64,000 nt of DNA, from contig JAIOKI010000005.1 in assembly GCA_028335825.1 (NCBI GenBank), positions 310,001-374,000 on the forward strand, read 5' to 3'. Shown piece by piece: positions 19,354 through 29,183 of this stretch. Source of the stretch: Nosema muscidifuracis (taxonomy: Eukaryota > Microsporidia > Nosematidae). Below the pieces are notes generated by a model. That model did no database searches. It saw only the letters and a list, made by a program, of their open reading frames with translations, and had not been told where the DNA came from. Each line of letters starts with the position of its first letter. The stretch's first letter is position 1. The translations under genes were made by a program, and so were the position numbers.

Positions 19354-19426
19354 GCTCTTGTAGTGTAGTGGTTATCACGCATCCTTTACACGGATGAGGT
19401 CTCCGGTTCGAACCCGGACAAGAGCA
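19354..19426 (+). tRNA. tRNA-Val (anticodon UAC)
   Basis: A 73-nt cloverleaf. The acceptor stem GCTCTTG/CAAGAGC is perfectly paired with discriminator A at 19426. The anticodon stem CATCC/GGATG holds loop TTTACAC, giving anticodon UAC. The T arm CCGGTTCGAACCCGG is canonical. No intron and no encoded CCA. A U6 snRNA gene follows 50 bp downstream on the same strand. Confidence 0.96.
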
Positions 19427-19452
19427 CTTTTGTTTTTGAAAATATTTTTTTG

Positions 19453-19458
19453 TATAAA
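19453..19458 (+). promoter_or_regulatory. TATA box of the U6 gene
   Basis: TATAAA lies about 23 bp before the inferred U6 5' end (GGGG at 19476), the spacing expected of an external RNA polymerase III U6 promoter. It also lies after the T-rich tRNA-Val trailer, so U6 need not depend on tRNA read-through. Confidence 0.65.
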
Positions 19459-19475
19459 ATAATTTTTTTCAAATA

Positions 19476-19590
19476 GGGGTTATGCTATTGGCATCATATT
19501 TTCTTTAAAACACTGAGAAGATTAGCATGACCCCTGCGCAAGGACGGCATGTTTATTTTGAGAGTTACGCCAAGAGTAGTCTTGGTTTTT
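19476..19590 (+). ncRNA. U6: U6 spliceosomal snRNA
   Basis: The core GAGAAGATTAGCATGACCCC followed by TGCGCAAGGACGGC is unmistakably U6. A 5' stem-loop ATGC-TATTG-GCAT lies at 19482-19494. The internal stem-loop can form around CCCCTGCGCAAGG. The ACAGAGA box is altered to ACTGAGA (19512-19518); this box contacts the 5' splice site. The 3' end carries a perfect 6-bp hairpin CCAAGA-GTAG-TCTTGG (19570-19585) running straight into six T residues, a polymerase III terminator. The 5' end is inferred from the TATA spacing, the 3' end from the T-run. Confidence 0.93.
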
Positions 19591-19672
19591 TATTTTAATC
19601 TTTTTAAACTTGATTTTAAGTCAAATATTAAATGTCAATACAAAAAATTATAATTTTTTAAATAAAATAAAA

Positions 19673-19975
19673 GAATTGTTTGACAGCACTTTTACTGTTT
19701 GTATTTCCTAGATTTGATAAAAAAATCAATTACAGTATTCAATAAAAGAATTATTTGATAGCAATTTACTGTTTGTTTTTCATATATTTTATAAAAAAAT
19801 CAATTCTATTATTCAATAAAAGAATTATTTGATAGCACTTTTACTGTTTGTTTTTCTAGATTTTACAAAAAATCAATTTTATTATTCAATAAAAGAATTA
19901 CTTGATAGCAATTTACTGTTTGTCTTTCCCAGATTTGATAAAAGATCAATTACAGTATTCAATAAAATTCAAATA
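19673..19975. repeat. ~74-bp tandem repeat, 4 copies, upstream of ArgRS
   Basis: Four copies of a 73-75 bp unit starting GAATT(A/G)(T/C)TTGA(C/T)AGCA and ending ATTCAATAAAA. The frame is open through the last copies, so a naive start at 19829 would add 53 repeat-encoded residues to ArgRS. The CCC motif at 19983-19985 shows that the array is upstream of the gene. The rest of the spacer back to U6 (19592-19672) is plain AT-rich sequence. Confidence 0.85.
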
Positions 19976-19987
19976 TTTTTATCCCTC

Positions 19988-21679
19988 ATGTTACTGGAAA
20001 AAATTATTCAAGAAACCCTTAAAGAAATTGAGAAAGTTCAGGATTTTACACTTGAAGAACTTAGAAAATGTTTGGAAGTATCAAATGATATTTCAAAACC
20101 GAACTGCACATTCTTTTTATTGAAGATTCGATCTAATGCCAAAGAATTAGTTCAAAAAATTTATAACTCACTAATTGATGCTAAATTAGAGCAGATTAAG
20201 GATATTACTATTAGAGGATCTTCTATATCTTTTAATTTTAATTTATTCTTGTATGGAAATGAAATTATAAAAATAATTCTCGAAAAAAAACAAGATTTTG
20301 GTAAAAATAATGTTGGGAAAGGAAAAACTGTTTTGGTAGAGTACAGTAGTCCAAATATAGCAAAGATATTTCACATAGGACATTTTAGAACAACAGTTTT
20401 AGGAAATTTTATTAAAAAGTTGTATAAATTTAGTGGGTACAATACTGTTGGAATTAATTATCTAGGAGATTGGGGTAAACAATTTGGACTTGTTCTTTTA
20501 GGTTATGAAAAATATGGAAGTGAAGAAAAACTTAAATTAGATCCTATTAAGCATCTTTTTGATGTATACGTGGCTATCAACAAAGAAATAGAGGATAATA
20601 AGGAAGTTGACATCCAAGCTAAAAAAATATTTGAAATGATGGAAAATGAGAATAATGAAAAATATTTAAAGCTATGGAAATGTTTTAGAGAACTTAGTAT
20701 TGAAAAATATAAGGAATTATACAAAAAAATAGGAGTAGAATTTGATGAGTATTCTGGTGAAAGTTTGTATGAGAAAAAATCTAAAGAAGCTATTCAAAAA
20801 TTAGATTTCGCCGTTAAGAAAGAAGATGGTTCAATATATTTGGATTTAGATGAGGATAATAAACCAAATGTTTTGAAGTCAGATGGTACAACCCTATATC
20901 TTACAAGAGATATATCAGCAGCATTAGATAGGATAGAAAGATACAATCCAGATAAAATGCTGTATGTCGTATCAAGTGAACAAAAACTTCACTTCGAACA
21001 TCTTTTTAAGGCACTTAAAAAATTAAATTGCAAATGTGAAAATATAGAACATGTTATGTATGGTATGGTAAGTGGAATGTCTACTAGAAAAGGAACAGTT
21101 AAATTTTTAGAAGATATCATTGAAATGGCTACAGATGCTATGCTTAAAGAAATAAATAGTAATCCTAAGAAGGCAGCTGAAATTGAGGATATTCAATATA
21201 CAGCACTTACACTTGCAATATCTACTTTGGTTATCATGGATTTTTCTGCAAAAAGAGTTAAGGGCTATGAATTTGATGTAGAAAAAAGAGCTAAAAATGT
21301 TAGTGGAACAGGTTCTTATATTCAATATGCTCATTGTAGATTGGTAAGTATAGAAAATAAAAATTCAGAAGTTGATCCTGATGAATCATCCCCATTGGTA
21401 AATGAAGAAATTGATGATGCTTCCATTTTAAATATTCTATATAAGCTCATTTGGTTTGAAAAAATTGTCATATCATGTTTAGATGATTATGAACCAAGCA
21501 GGATTGTAACTTATTTAAATGATTTATGTGGATATTTGAATTCAAAAAATAATGAACTAAAAGTTAAGGGAGTAGAAAATGAAAAGGCAAAGGTTAGATT
21601 GAGAGTATTTAAATGTGCAAGAATTGTTATAGGAAATGCTTTACGTCTCTTTGGAGTTAATCCTCTTAATAAGATGTGA
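19988..21679 (+). CDS. RARS: Arginyl-tRNA synthetase
   Basis: A 563-residue class I synthetase for tRNA-Arg. The N-terminal ArgRS-specific domain covers about 1-110. The core motif VEYSSPNIAKIFHIGHFR includes HIGH at 129-132, followed by NYLGDWGKQFG, both diagnostic for ArgRS. SGMSTRKGT near 362-370 takes the KMSKS position. The C-terminal helical anticodon domain begins near GSYIQYAHCR. I place the start at 19988 because ATCCCTC precedes that ATG directly; upstream in-frame codons belong to a tandem repeat. A tRNA-Arg gene lies at 41.3 kb. Confidence 0.95.
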   Translation: MLLEKIIQETLKEIEKVQDFTLEELRKCLEVSNDISKPNCTFFLLKIRSNAKELVQKIYNSLIDAKLEQIKDITIRGSSISFNFNLFLYGNEIIKIILEKKQDFGKNNVGKGKTVLVEYSSPNIAKIFHIGHFRTTVLGNFIKKLYKFSGYNTVGINYLGDWGKQFGLVLLGYEKYGSEEKLKLDPIKHLFDVYVAINKEIEDNKEVDIQAKKIFEMMENENNEKYLKLWKCFRELSIEKYKELYKKIGVEFDEYSGESLYEKKSKEAIQKLDFAVKKEDGSIYLDLDEDNKPNVLKSDGTTLYLTRDISAALDRIERYNPDKMLYVVSSEQKLHFEHLFKALKKLNCKCENIEHVMYGMVSGMSTRKGTVKFLEDIIEMATDAMLKEINSNPKKAAEIEDIQYTALTLAISTLVIMDFSAKRVKGYEFDVEKRAKNVSGTGSYIQYAHCRLVSIENKNSEVDPDESSPLVNEEIDDASILNILYKLIWFEKIVISCLDDYEPSRIVTYLNDLCGYLNSKNNELKVKGVENEKAKVRLRVFKCARIVIGNALRLFGVNPLNKM

Positions 21680-21698
21680 TTTAAAATTAAATTTATTT

Positions 21699-23804
21699 TT
21701 AGTTATTAAATTGAAATCTAATGTTTTCCAAAGGATTTCGTTTTTCTTCTTTGTGTTGGTATATTAATATAAAATATTCGTAACAAATTTCTATCAAATA
21801 CTTTTTTTGTAGAGCTTTACATATAGCAACACGTTCGACGAACCGCATAAATTTTTTTACCTCATCCCAGTTCATAAAATTATCGATTTTTGACTTATTT
21901 AAAGATTTAAGAAAACACTCATTATAAATATCTTCATCAGAAACCTGGTGTAATTTAATTAAAGAAGCGCATGCCCATAGCATAATATCACTATTTTCTC
22001 TTAAATCCATACAATTTTTGTTAGCGTATTCTTCTACCGATTGAGTAATTACATCGATTTTTGGGGATGATAATTTGAGTCTATCAGATATATTTTTATT
22101 TCTTAATTTTAAATATTTTTTCAAGCTAGTTGTAAAAGCTGCATCTACTAAAGAAGATTGAAAAAAAATGTCTGGTATATGTGGAAACATTTTAAAATTT
22201 ACGAGACTTATTAACGGAATTTTTTTTTCTATATATTCAACAATATCAACGTGATTTTTATAAATCAAATATTCTTCCTTATACTTGTTTATATCATCAA
22301 TCTTTTCATTTTTTTCAAATTTTGTTTCTGTGTTGTAAATTTCTGCAAGATTGTCGATGATCCTTTTTTTAGCCCATTTTTTGTCAAATTTATCGTACAC
22401 AATAGACTTCGTATTTAATTTATAATCTTCAATTTTTGTTAATAACTCACAAAAATATATATCAGATGTAAATCTTTTATAGATATTATCCATATTACAA
22501 GGAAGAGATAAGCTCGTATTAATATTTTCGTAGATAATATCTTCCACATTATTAGAATTTGATTTTATTTTTTCGTGGATAATATCTTTCTCATTTTTAG
22601 AATTTGATATATCTTTATCTTCATTCTTCAGACTTCTGTATAAATATTTGACTTCCATTAGAAGATATCGAGCTAAAGTAACTGACTGAAACTTATTTTT
22701 TAATATATTTATATCTTTTAACGATGTTAATAATCCAACACTAGATAGATAATAACGCATTTTTAACAAATCATTCTCTTCTGATTTCCAAAACATAATA
22801 TCAATATTCTTATAAAATTTTTCTATAGTTGATTCTTCTTTCATCTCTACAACAAAATAAAACTCGTTATTTGTTTTTTCAACTTTACAGTCAAACCATT
22901 TAAGATTTAACTCTCCAAGAAGTTTTACTATATACATGTATGTGAATAATACAATATCGTTATTGTAGTATTCAAGAATAAATCTTTGACTCTTAATTTT
23001 TATGAAGTCTAGCCATCTTTTGTTAAGGATAGATTTGAAATCGGTTATGTTTTTAGACTTAGATGAAATAATTATTTTTGATCTTGATAATTTGTATGGA
23101 CAAAGCAATACATTGCTTTTATCGTTATATTGTAAAATATTCTTCATTTTGTGCAATTCTTGCAATCTATTTGATTTTAATTCGTCTGATTCTAAGTATT
23201 GCTTCATTTTAAACTGATCTTTTTGGTTAGTCGCTAAATTATATAACAAACTTTTCTCTATATCATATACCGTATAAAATTTTTTATCTGGTTTGTTAAC
23301 TCTAAAAATTGTATTCATCTCATCACAAAGGGTCAAAACAATATGGCATATATTTTTCGTTATAAAAAGATCATTCTCATCCAATTTAGTTTTTTTCATA
23401 ACCTCGTTCGTTATTTTAACTATGGTACGAATTTTCGAAAAATCAAAATCAGAAAAAGCCACAAAATTTTTAGGGTTTGTAATCGAGCTTAAAAAATATA
23501 TCAAATACATAATTTCTAGATCATTTATATCTTCGATAATTAGTTCGTTAAATTTTATGTTTCCTATCAAATGTAAAATTTCCTTATTTAAAATAAAAGT
23601 TTTTTCTTTAAAAAAAGATGTACGTGTTATATTAATTATAGATGATACAATCATTCTCTCTTTACTACTTAATTCTTCCTTATCAAATAAATTTTCACAT
23701 GCTTCTAATGTTTCTAAGATTATTTCGTGTTTTCTTTTTAGATCAGTATTTGTTAAATTACATTTGGTAGAATATAATAAAGAAATAAAAACAAGTAAAA
23801 TCAT
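21699..23804 (-). CDS. Large hypothetical secreted protein (701 aa)
   Basis: I do not recognise this protein. Residues 1-15 (MILLVFISLLYSTKC) form a clear signal peptide; no other membrane segment is evident, and the chain is helical and rich in K, E, N and I, with cysteines spread singly. An acidic/lysine-rich low-complexity stretch lies near 395-435, containing two related segments (KNEKDIIHEKI and NNVEDIIYENI). GACCCCAAA precedes the ATG. Its stop is 19 bp from the ArgRS stop (convergent). Behind its start lies the 3.2-kb gene-free block. It is a candidate host-interaction or spore-wall protein by inference only. Confidence 0.65.
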   Translation of the reverse strand: MILLVFISLLYSTKCNLTNTDLKRKHEIILETLEACENLFDKEELSSKERMIVSSIINITRTSFFKEKTFILNKEILHLIGNIKFNELIIEDINDLEIMYLIYFLSSITNPKNFVAFSDFDFSKIRTIVKITNEVMKKTKLDENDLFITKNICHIVLTLCDEMNTIFRVNKPDKKFYTVYDIEKSLLYNLATNQKDQFKMKQYLESDELKSNRLQELHKMKNILQYNDKSNVLLCPYKLSRSKIIISSKSKNITDFKSILNKRWLDFIKIKSQRFILEYYNNDIVLFTYMYIVKLLGELNLKWFDCKVEKTNNEFYFVVEMKEESTIEKFYKNIDIMFWKSEENDLLKMRYYLSSVGLLTSLKDINILKNKFQSVTLARYLLMEVKYLYRSLKNEDKDISNSKNEKDIIHEKIKSNSNNVEDIIYENINTSLSLPCNMDNIYKRFTSDIYFCELLTKIEDYKLNTKSIVYDKFDKKWAKKRIIDNLAEIYNTETKFEKNEKIDDINKYKEEYLIYKNHVDIVEYIEKKIPLISLVNFKMFPHIPDIFFQSSLVDAAFTTSLKKYLKLRNKNISDRLKLSSPKIDVITQSVEEYANKNCMDLRENSDIMLWACASLIKLHQVSDEDIYNECFLKSLNKSKIDNFMNWDEVKKFMRFVERVAICKALQKKYLIEICYEYFILIYQHKEEKRNPLENIRFQFNN

Positions 23805-26800
23805 TTTGGGGTCAACACGTATTTTTTTTATATTGATATTTTAAATTTTAATCTATTTTTAAGATACAATCAATCAAGTTAATTTCAAATTATTTTTGAT
23901 TTTAGCTGTCATAGAACTTATAATTACGAACGTAAATTCAACAATATTTTCATAAAACCACGATTAAAATTTTTTAAATTTAGAATCGTAGAATTAATTT
24001 ACACTATTACAGAAAATTATGTAATAATCAAAACAATTGACCAGGTAATTCTTAGATTATGACTAAGAAATTCTCCTTTACTTTAAGGAGATCAAAACTA
24101 AATATTTATAATCTAATAAATAGAAAAATATTTGAATAAAATTTTATTTATTTTTTATTCGAATTTTTATAAATTTTTTTTTAAATTATTAAATAAACTA
24201 ATTTATCTACACTAAACTAAAAAATAAAAAAAATATAAATTTATTTATATCTTATTTAAAATTATATATGATAAACCATAATACAAAAATCATACTTAAT
24301 ATTTTGTAAAGAAAATTCAATTTCGCTTTTTATATTAAGAATTAAAATATTCTTAATATAAAATCAAGAATAAATTATAAGATGTAGAGCAAAAGAAATA
24401 TCAATTAAAAGTTTTTAGTTATTATTGATTTTTTTCAATACTCTCATTATTTTATCAATATGATAAATTAATTTCAAATCAAATTTCCCAAATAAATTTT
24501 ATATAAAACTAAATTAAAAATGATTGTATTTTTAATTAAAAAAAATAAAATTCTCTTAAAGGGTAAAATTAAATAATCACTTATAATTTGAATCAAGAAA
24601 CTTGTGAACTATCTTTTTTCTTATATGTAAATTATAAATAATTTTTTAGATATCTGTTTACTGATACATATTAAATTGTTATATATTGATAAATTATTTA
24701 ACATTATGTCTACAATTTTATTGATGTAATCTATAATATAAAAGAAGAATTCAGGTAAACGATGACATCATAAGTTAAGACAAATAAGACTTGATAAATA
24801 GATTTACAATAGGAAAATAAAAATATTTTTATAAAATCTCTTAATATTCTCATTTCTTTTTTTAATTAATTCTAATATGAAATTAAAAATAAATTATAAA
24901 AGTGATAAACTTACTCAATAAAATACTTTAATAATTTAGAAACTCCAATAAGCACTTTATTTTACAAATTATTTTGAATAAAATACGATCTTTACTGTCA
25001 AAAATTAGCGGAGTTCTGTTTTTTTAGTCTTTAATAAATTTTAATCTAACTTTGTCAAATTTAGAAATTATTACATTTTAATTTATGATAAATTAAATGA
25101 GATTATTGTAAATTTTGACTATAAATATATTATTTCACACTTTTCTCTATATTTTTTAATTTATATGTATAAATTCATATTATTATATGATGTATTATTA
25201 TTTTTGATCTACAATCATTACTTAAAAAAATTAAATACCTGATTATAGTGTATTTATTATTAGTAAGAAATATTCTGATAATTTTAATCCTATTGTGAAT
25301 AAAATTTCATATATTTTTATAAGTTGTTAAATTTCATTAACCTTGTATCGAATAAAAAAATAAAGTCTTAATAATGCTAATTTATGATTTAAATAATTAA
25401 TTTTATATTAAAAATATTAAGCATACATATAATAAAGATAAAATAGTCGAATTATCTTTTTTTACTTCCTTTCACATTTTTATTTTAATATCAGCTTATA
25501 GAATAAATACCTGTTAGAGAAATATTAAGAGTTTTCATTATAAAGCAAATAATATAAGTTTTCATAATTTTAGTTATCTTTTTTATCAAAAAACTTTGTG
25601 TCTCTTTTATTATTTCTTAAAGAATCAAGTACTTTAAAAAATTCAAGATTTTCCATAAGATAAAAAAAGTATACAGTTAGAATATATAGAAGAATTTCTA
25701 TAAATATTTAATAAAACTCTAAATAGAATTAATTTATAATAAGTTGATCTTTTAATATTATAAAATATACAAATATCATCATTTAGAAGGACATTGTAAA
25801 AGATCAAGGAATTGAGAAATACGTGTATCAAAATTTACAATATTAGTCTGTAAAGCTTAACCTTGACCTACTGAAGAAAAAAAAACAAATGTTTCACTCA
25901 AAACTTAAGAAAACCAATTTTTATATTATATAAAATTAAAAGAGATTATATTCCCAAATAAACTTATCTTCTACATCATCATTTGATTTAGATCTCCACG
26001 ATTTTTTTTATACTGGTAAAACTTCTCTATTCTTATTTATATAAGAATATTTCACTTAATAGTTCAGTAGAAATTATTGAACATTACATTTTAGATTTTC
26101 GATACATACTGTCTAAAACTGTACATAAAATATTCATCCATTCATTAGAAGTTTAATATATAATTTTATACTATCAATATAAACTTTGAGATATAATATT
26201 TATCTATCAATAAGAGGTTTAAAATTAATTAATTAGTTAAATATTCTTTCAGAAGACTTTTAATAACTTTTTTACTCGTATAAAATTTAAAATTAATATT
26301 CTTTAAGAAGACTTTCATTAGCTTTTTTAATTGTATAAAATTTATTTTTAACTGAGAATTAAATAAAATTAATTGATAATGCGTAACTAAATAAATTATA
26401 AATTGACTATATTAACTTCGATTTTTTTATTAAAAAATAGGTTGATGATTACATGTGATGAACTGAAATAGAAATATAGGAAATAATTAAAGATATAAGA
26501 CCAGAATTTTACAGACAAAATTATATTTAAAAAATATAGTACTTATAAGAAAAGACTGAAATTTTAGATTGTATTTTTTGTACAATGACTTATAAACAAG
26601 CCATTTTATCATTATAAAATACTTATTTAATCAAAAAAATAAGTAATCATTCTTAAAATAATCTTAGATAAAATTTTCTATTTAAATTAATTTACTAATT
26701 TTATTTCTTAAAATTTTTTTTATATTTAGGTAATTTAAATAATCAATAAGAAATATAATTTAATAACATAATCTTTAAGAAATATCATTTATAAATAATC

Positions 26801-27042
26801 AATAAGAAATATCATTCAATAAATAATCTAAGAAATATCTTTTAATAACATAATCAATAAGAAATATCCTTTATAAATAATATTTAAGATATGTCATTTA
26901 TAAATAATATTTAAGAAATATCACTTAATAAATAATCAATAAGATATGTCATTTAATAACATAATCTAAGAGATGTCATTCAATAACATAATCAATAAGA
27001 AATATCCTTTATAAAAAAATCAAATTTCTTATTTACCCTTAA
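23805..27042. other. 3.2-kb gene-free block
   Basis: No frame longer than about 62 codons and no start motif followed by a plausible coding frame was found on either strand. Two stem-loops stand side by side at 24049-24069 and 24072-24091. A tandem-repeat field occupies about 26730-27015. The rest is AT-rich single-copy-looking sequence. It could be a large intergenic region, a decayed gene, or hold an unrecognised RNA. I saw no transposon or virus-derived remnant. Confidence 0.6.
26730..27015. repeat. Tandem field of ~30-bp units upstream of TIP20/RINT1
   Basis: Imperfect units of the type AATAATCAATAAGAAATATC followed by ATTTAATAACA, some with the TAAGA(T/A)(A/G)TGTCATT variant. The array ends about 25 bp before the TACCCTTAA start motif of the next gene. 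Confidence 0.8.
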
Positions 27043-28755
27043 ATGGAAAAATTAATAAAACAAAAAGAATGCATAGAAAGAGAACTTGAATCATGCAAAC
27101 AAGAATATTCAAAATTTTTATTAGAAGAACAAGAATCTAAATCTAAAATAGAACAATTAAAAGAGAAATTAGAAAATTTAAAAAATAATTATAATACAAT
27201 AAAAGAAACACTTAAACATAAAAAAAGTATTTTTATTCAACTTAAATCAAAAATAAAAAAATATAAAGAGCATAAATATAATGATATAGCAGAAATATAT
27301 AGAAAAAAATATGATAGTATAATATTAAGCATAAACAATATACAATGTAAATATAATTTGCAAATATTCGAATCTTTTGAAAAATACAAAGAAATTTTTA
27401 AGGGAATTGAAGGATTTCCTAATTTAAAAAATCAACTTGAAATATTTTTAAATAACAAAAAAGAAAATATAAAAAATCTTATTATAAATGACATAGCAGA
27501 TAACAAAGAAATACATAAAATTATTTATCTTTTAAAATTTGTTAAACAATATGAAATATTCTTTGATGAAGAATTATTATATATTTGTCTTAATAAATTT
27601 ATTAATAAAAGGTATGAATATCATTTTCTTACTGATAAAGAAACAAATAGACTTGATAAAGCTGAATGGATATTTAATTATTTGGAAAAGAAAATAGATG
27701 AAGTTTACAAATTTATTGATATTTATGAAAAAATAAGTAATTCAAATTCAGAAAATTCTATTAAAAATACAAACAAGGCTTTAAAAGGATTAAAAATGAA
27801 GAAAATATTTAAAAATATCATAATTTTAATTAATAAAAAAATTTCAGAAATTAGAGAAATAGAATCAAGACAGAAGAGAGAAATTTTAATTAATTTTAAT
27901 TTCTTTTTAAGTGTCTTCATATTTAATATTAAAAAAAAATATGAAATTAATTTAGATGATAAATTTAAAGATTTTAAGGATGAACTTATAGAACAAGAAA
28001 AAGATCAAATAATATTAAAATTACAAAATATTCATAAACAAAATTATAACAAATGGTTTATTTATTATGAAGAATTATTAAAAGATTGCTTAGATCTCAA
28101 TAGAAAACATTTAAATTTGAATATGGAATTTCCTATAGATAATTTATTAGAATATAATTTGATATTTATTGATAGTATGAGATATATAAATAGAAAAGAA
28201 ATTCAAGTCTTGTTATTATTATTTAACAAATTTGAAGATTTTAAAGAATACGTTGTATTTTTATTTGAAGAAACTAAACAAGAAGATACAGTTTTAGAAG
28301 GTGTAAATAAATCCAATATAAAGATTGATTTTTGGGATGAATCAATACATGGAGATAATATTTTAATGAAGATTAGTAAATTTAATTTAGAAAATTTTAA
28401 ATTAATTAAGACTTTATTTGAAAATGACATACAAAATGTTCTTAATTTAAAATTTTATTTTGTAAGTGATCTTTACAAAATTTTAGAAGAGTACAAATGT
28501 TGTAAAGGTTTTTCAAAATTAAAAAAGATGGGATCAGAAATGATTGACAATTATCTTTCTGATAATATATTGCTAAGTAGACAGTTAGATAAAAATGAAT
28601 ATTTAGATTTATTAAGTTTATTTGGAAAATTAAAAGGATTATTTGATATTAAGAATTGGAAAAGTAGAGAAATTATGAAATGTATAAAAGGAATATTTGA
28701 AAAGAAGAAAGTTGAAAATAAATATACAGAAGAAATCTGTAGAATGTATTTATAA
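27043..28755 (+). CDS. TIP20: TIP20/RINT1 family tethering protein (Dsl1 complex)
   Basis: A 570-residue protein with an N-terminal coiled coil (1-90) and a helical-rod body. The family signature is at about 188-220: NKRYEYHFLTDKETNRLDKA, then EWIFNYLEKKID, matching the RINT1/TIP20 pattern (F-x-YHF...TNxxDKPEW). The Dsl1/NZR complex tethers Golgi-derived COPI vesicles at the ER, so it fits with coatomer zeta (39.3 kb) and RER1 (45.7 kb) here. It is shorter than yeast Tip20 (701 aa), mainly at the C-terminus. TACCCTTAA precedes the ATG. The last 35 bases are repeated downstream of the stop. Confidence 0.82.
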   Translation: MEKLIKQKECIERELESCKQEYSKFLLEEQESKSKIEQLKEKLENLKNNYNTIKETLKHKKSIFIQLKSKIKKYKEHKYNDIAEIYRKKYDSIILSINNIQCKYNLQIFESFEKYKEIFKGIEGFPNLKNQLEIFLNNKKENIKNLIINDIADNKEIHKIIYLLKFVKQYEIFFDEELLYICLNKFINKRYEYHFLTDKETNRLDKAEWIFNYLEKKIDEVYKFIDIYEKISNSNSENSIKNTNKALKGLKMKKIFKNIIILINKKISEIREIESRQKREILINFNFFLSVFIFNIKKKYEINLDDKFKDFKDELIEQEKDQIILKLQNIHKQNYNKWFIYYEELLKDCLDLNRKHLNLNMEFPIDNLLEYNLIFIDSMRYINRKEIQVLLLLFNKFEDFKEYVVFLFEETKQEDTVLEGVNKSNIKIDFWDESIHGDNILMKISKFNLENFKLIKTLFENDIQNVLNLKFYFVSDLYKILEEYKCCKGFSKLKKMGSEMIDNYLSDNILLSRQLDKNEYLDLLSLFGKLKGLFDIKNWKSREIMKCIKGIFEKKKVENKYTEEICRMYL

Positions 28756-29110
28756 TAAATTTTTAAATAAAAAAGGATAAAATAAATATACAGAAGAAAT
28801 CTGTAGAATGTATTTACAATAAATTAAAATTCAGAATATTTTTTTAAATATAAAAGGTTGAAAACAAATATTATATAAGAATTTTTTAATATATTTACAA
28901 TAAATTAAAAATGAATTAATTTTTTTAAAAATGAAAAAAGGTTGAAAATGAATATGCAAAGAAATTTTTAATATATTTACAATAAATTAAAATTCAGAAG
29001 ATTTTTTTAAAAATAAATATACATAGAAATTTTTTAATATATTTACAATAAATTAAAAATGAATTAATTTTTTTTAAAAAATAAATATTATATAAGAAAT
29101 TTTTAATATA
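28715..29110. repeat. Decaying tandem copies of the TIP20 3' end
   Basis: The coding end (AAATAAATATACAGAAGAAA, then TCTGTAGAATGTATTTA) is repeated almost exactly at about 28780-28816, then in four or so shorter, more diverged copies ending TTTTTAATATATTTACAATAAATTAAAA. It fills most of the 428-bp spacer to the next gene. Confidence 0.8.
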
Positions 29111-29183
29111 TTTACAATAAATTGATTTAATAAATTAACACTGTCACAATTGAAAGTAAAAATTATACAAATCTAACAAACAA

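Noticed and set aside
19829-19987. 53-residue N-terminal extension of ArgRS
   Set aside because: Encoded by the tandem repeat upstream of the gene; the CCC motif sits at the internal ATG (19988) where the ArgRS domain begins.
21344-21369. GTAAGT...TTCAG inside ArgRS
   Set aside because: Its length is not a multiple of three and the unspliced frame encodes the conserved ArgRS C-terminal domain without a break.
23293-23844. 183-codon frame antisense to the 701-residue secreted protein
   Set aside because: The minus-strand gene has a signal peptide and CCCC start motif; the plus-strand frame has neither and looks like its shadow.
25643-25831. 62-codon minus-strand frame in the gene-free block
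   Set aside because: No start motif, no recognisable protein, and a length expected by chance in AT-rich DNA.
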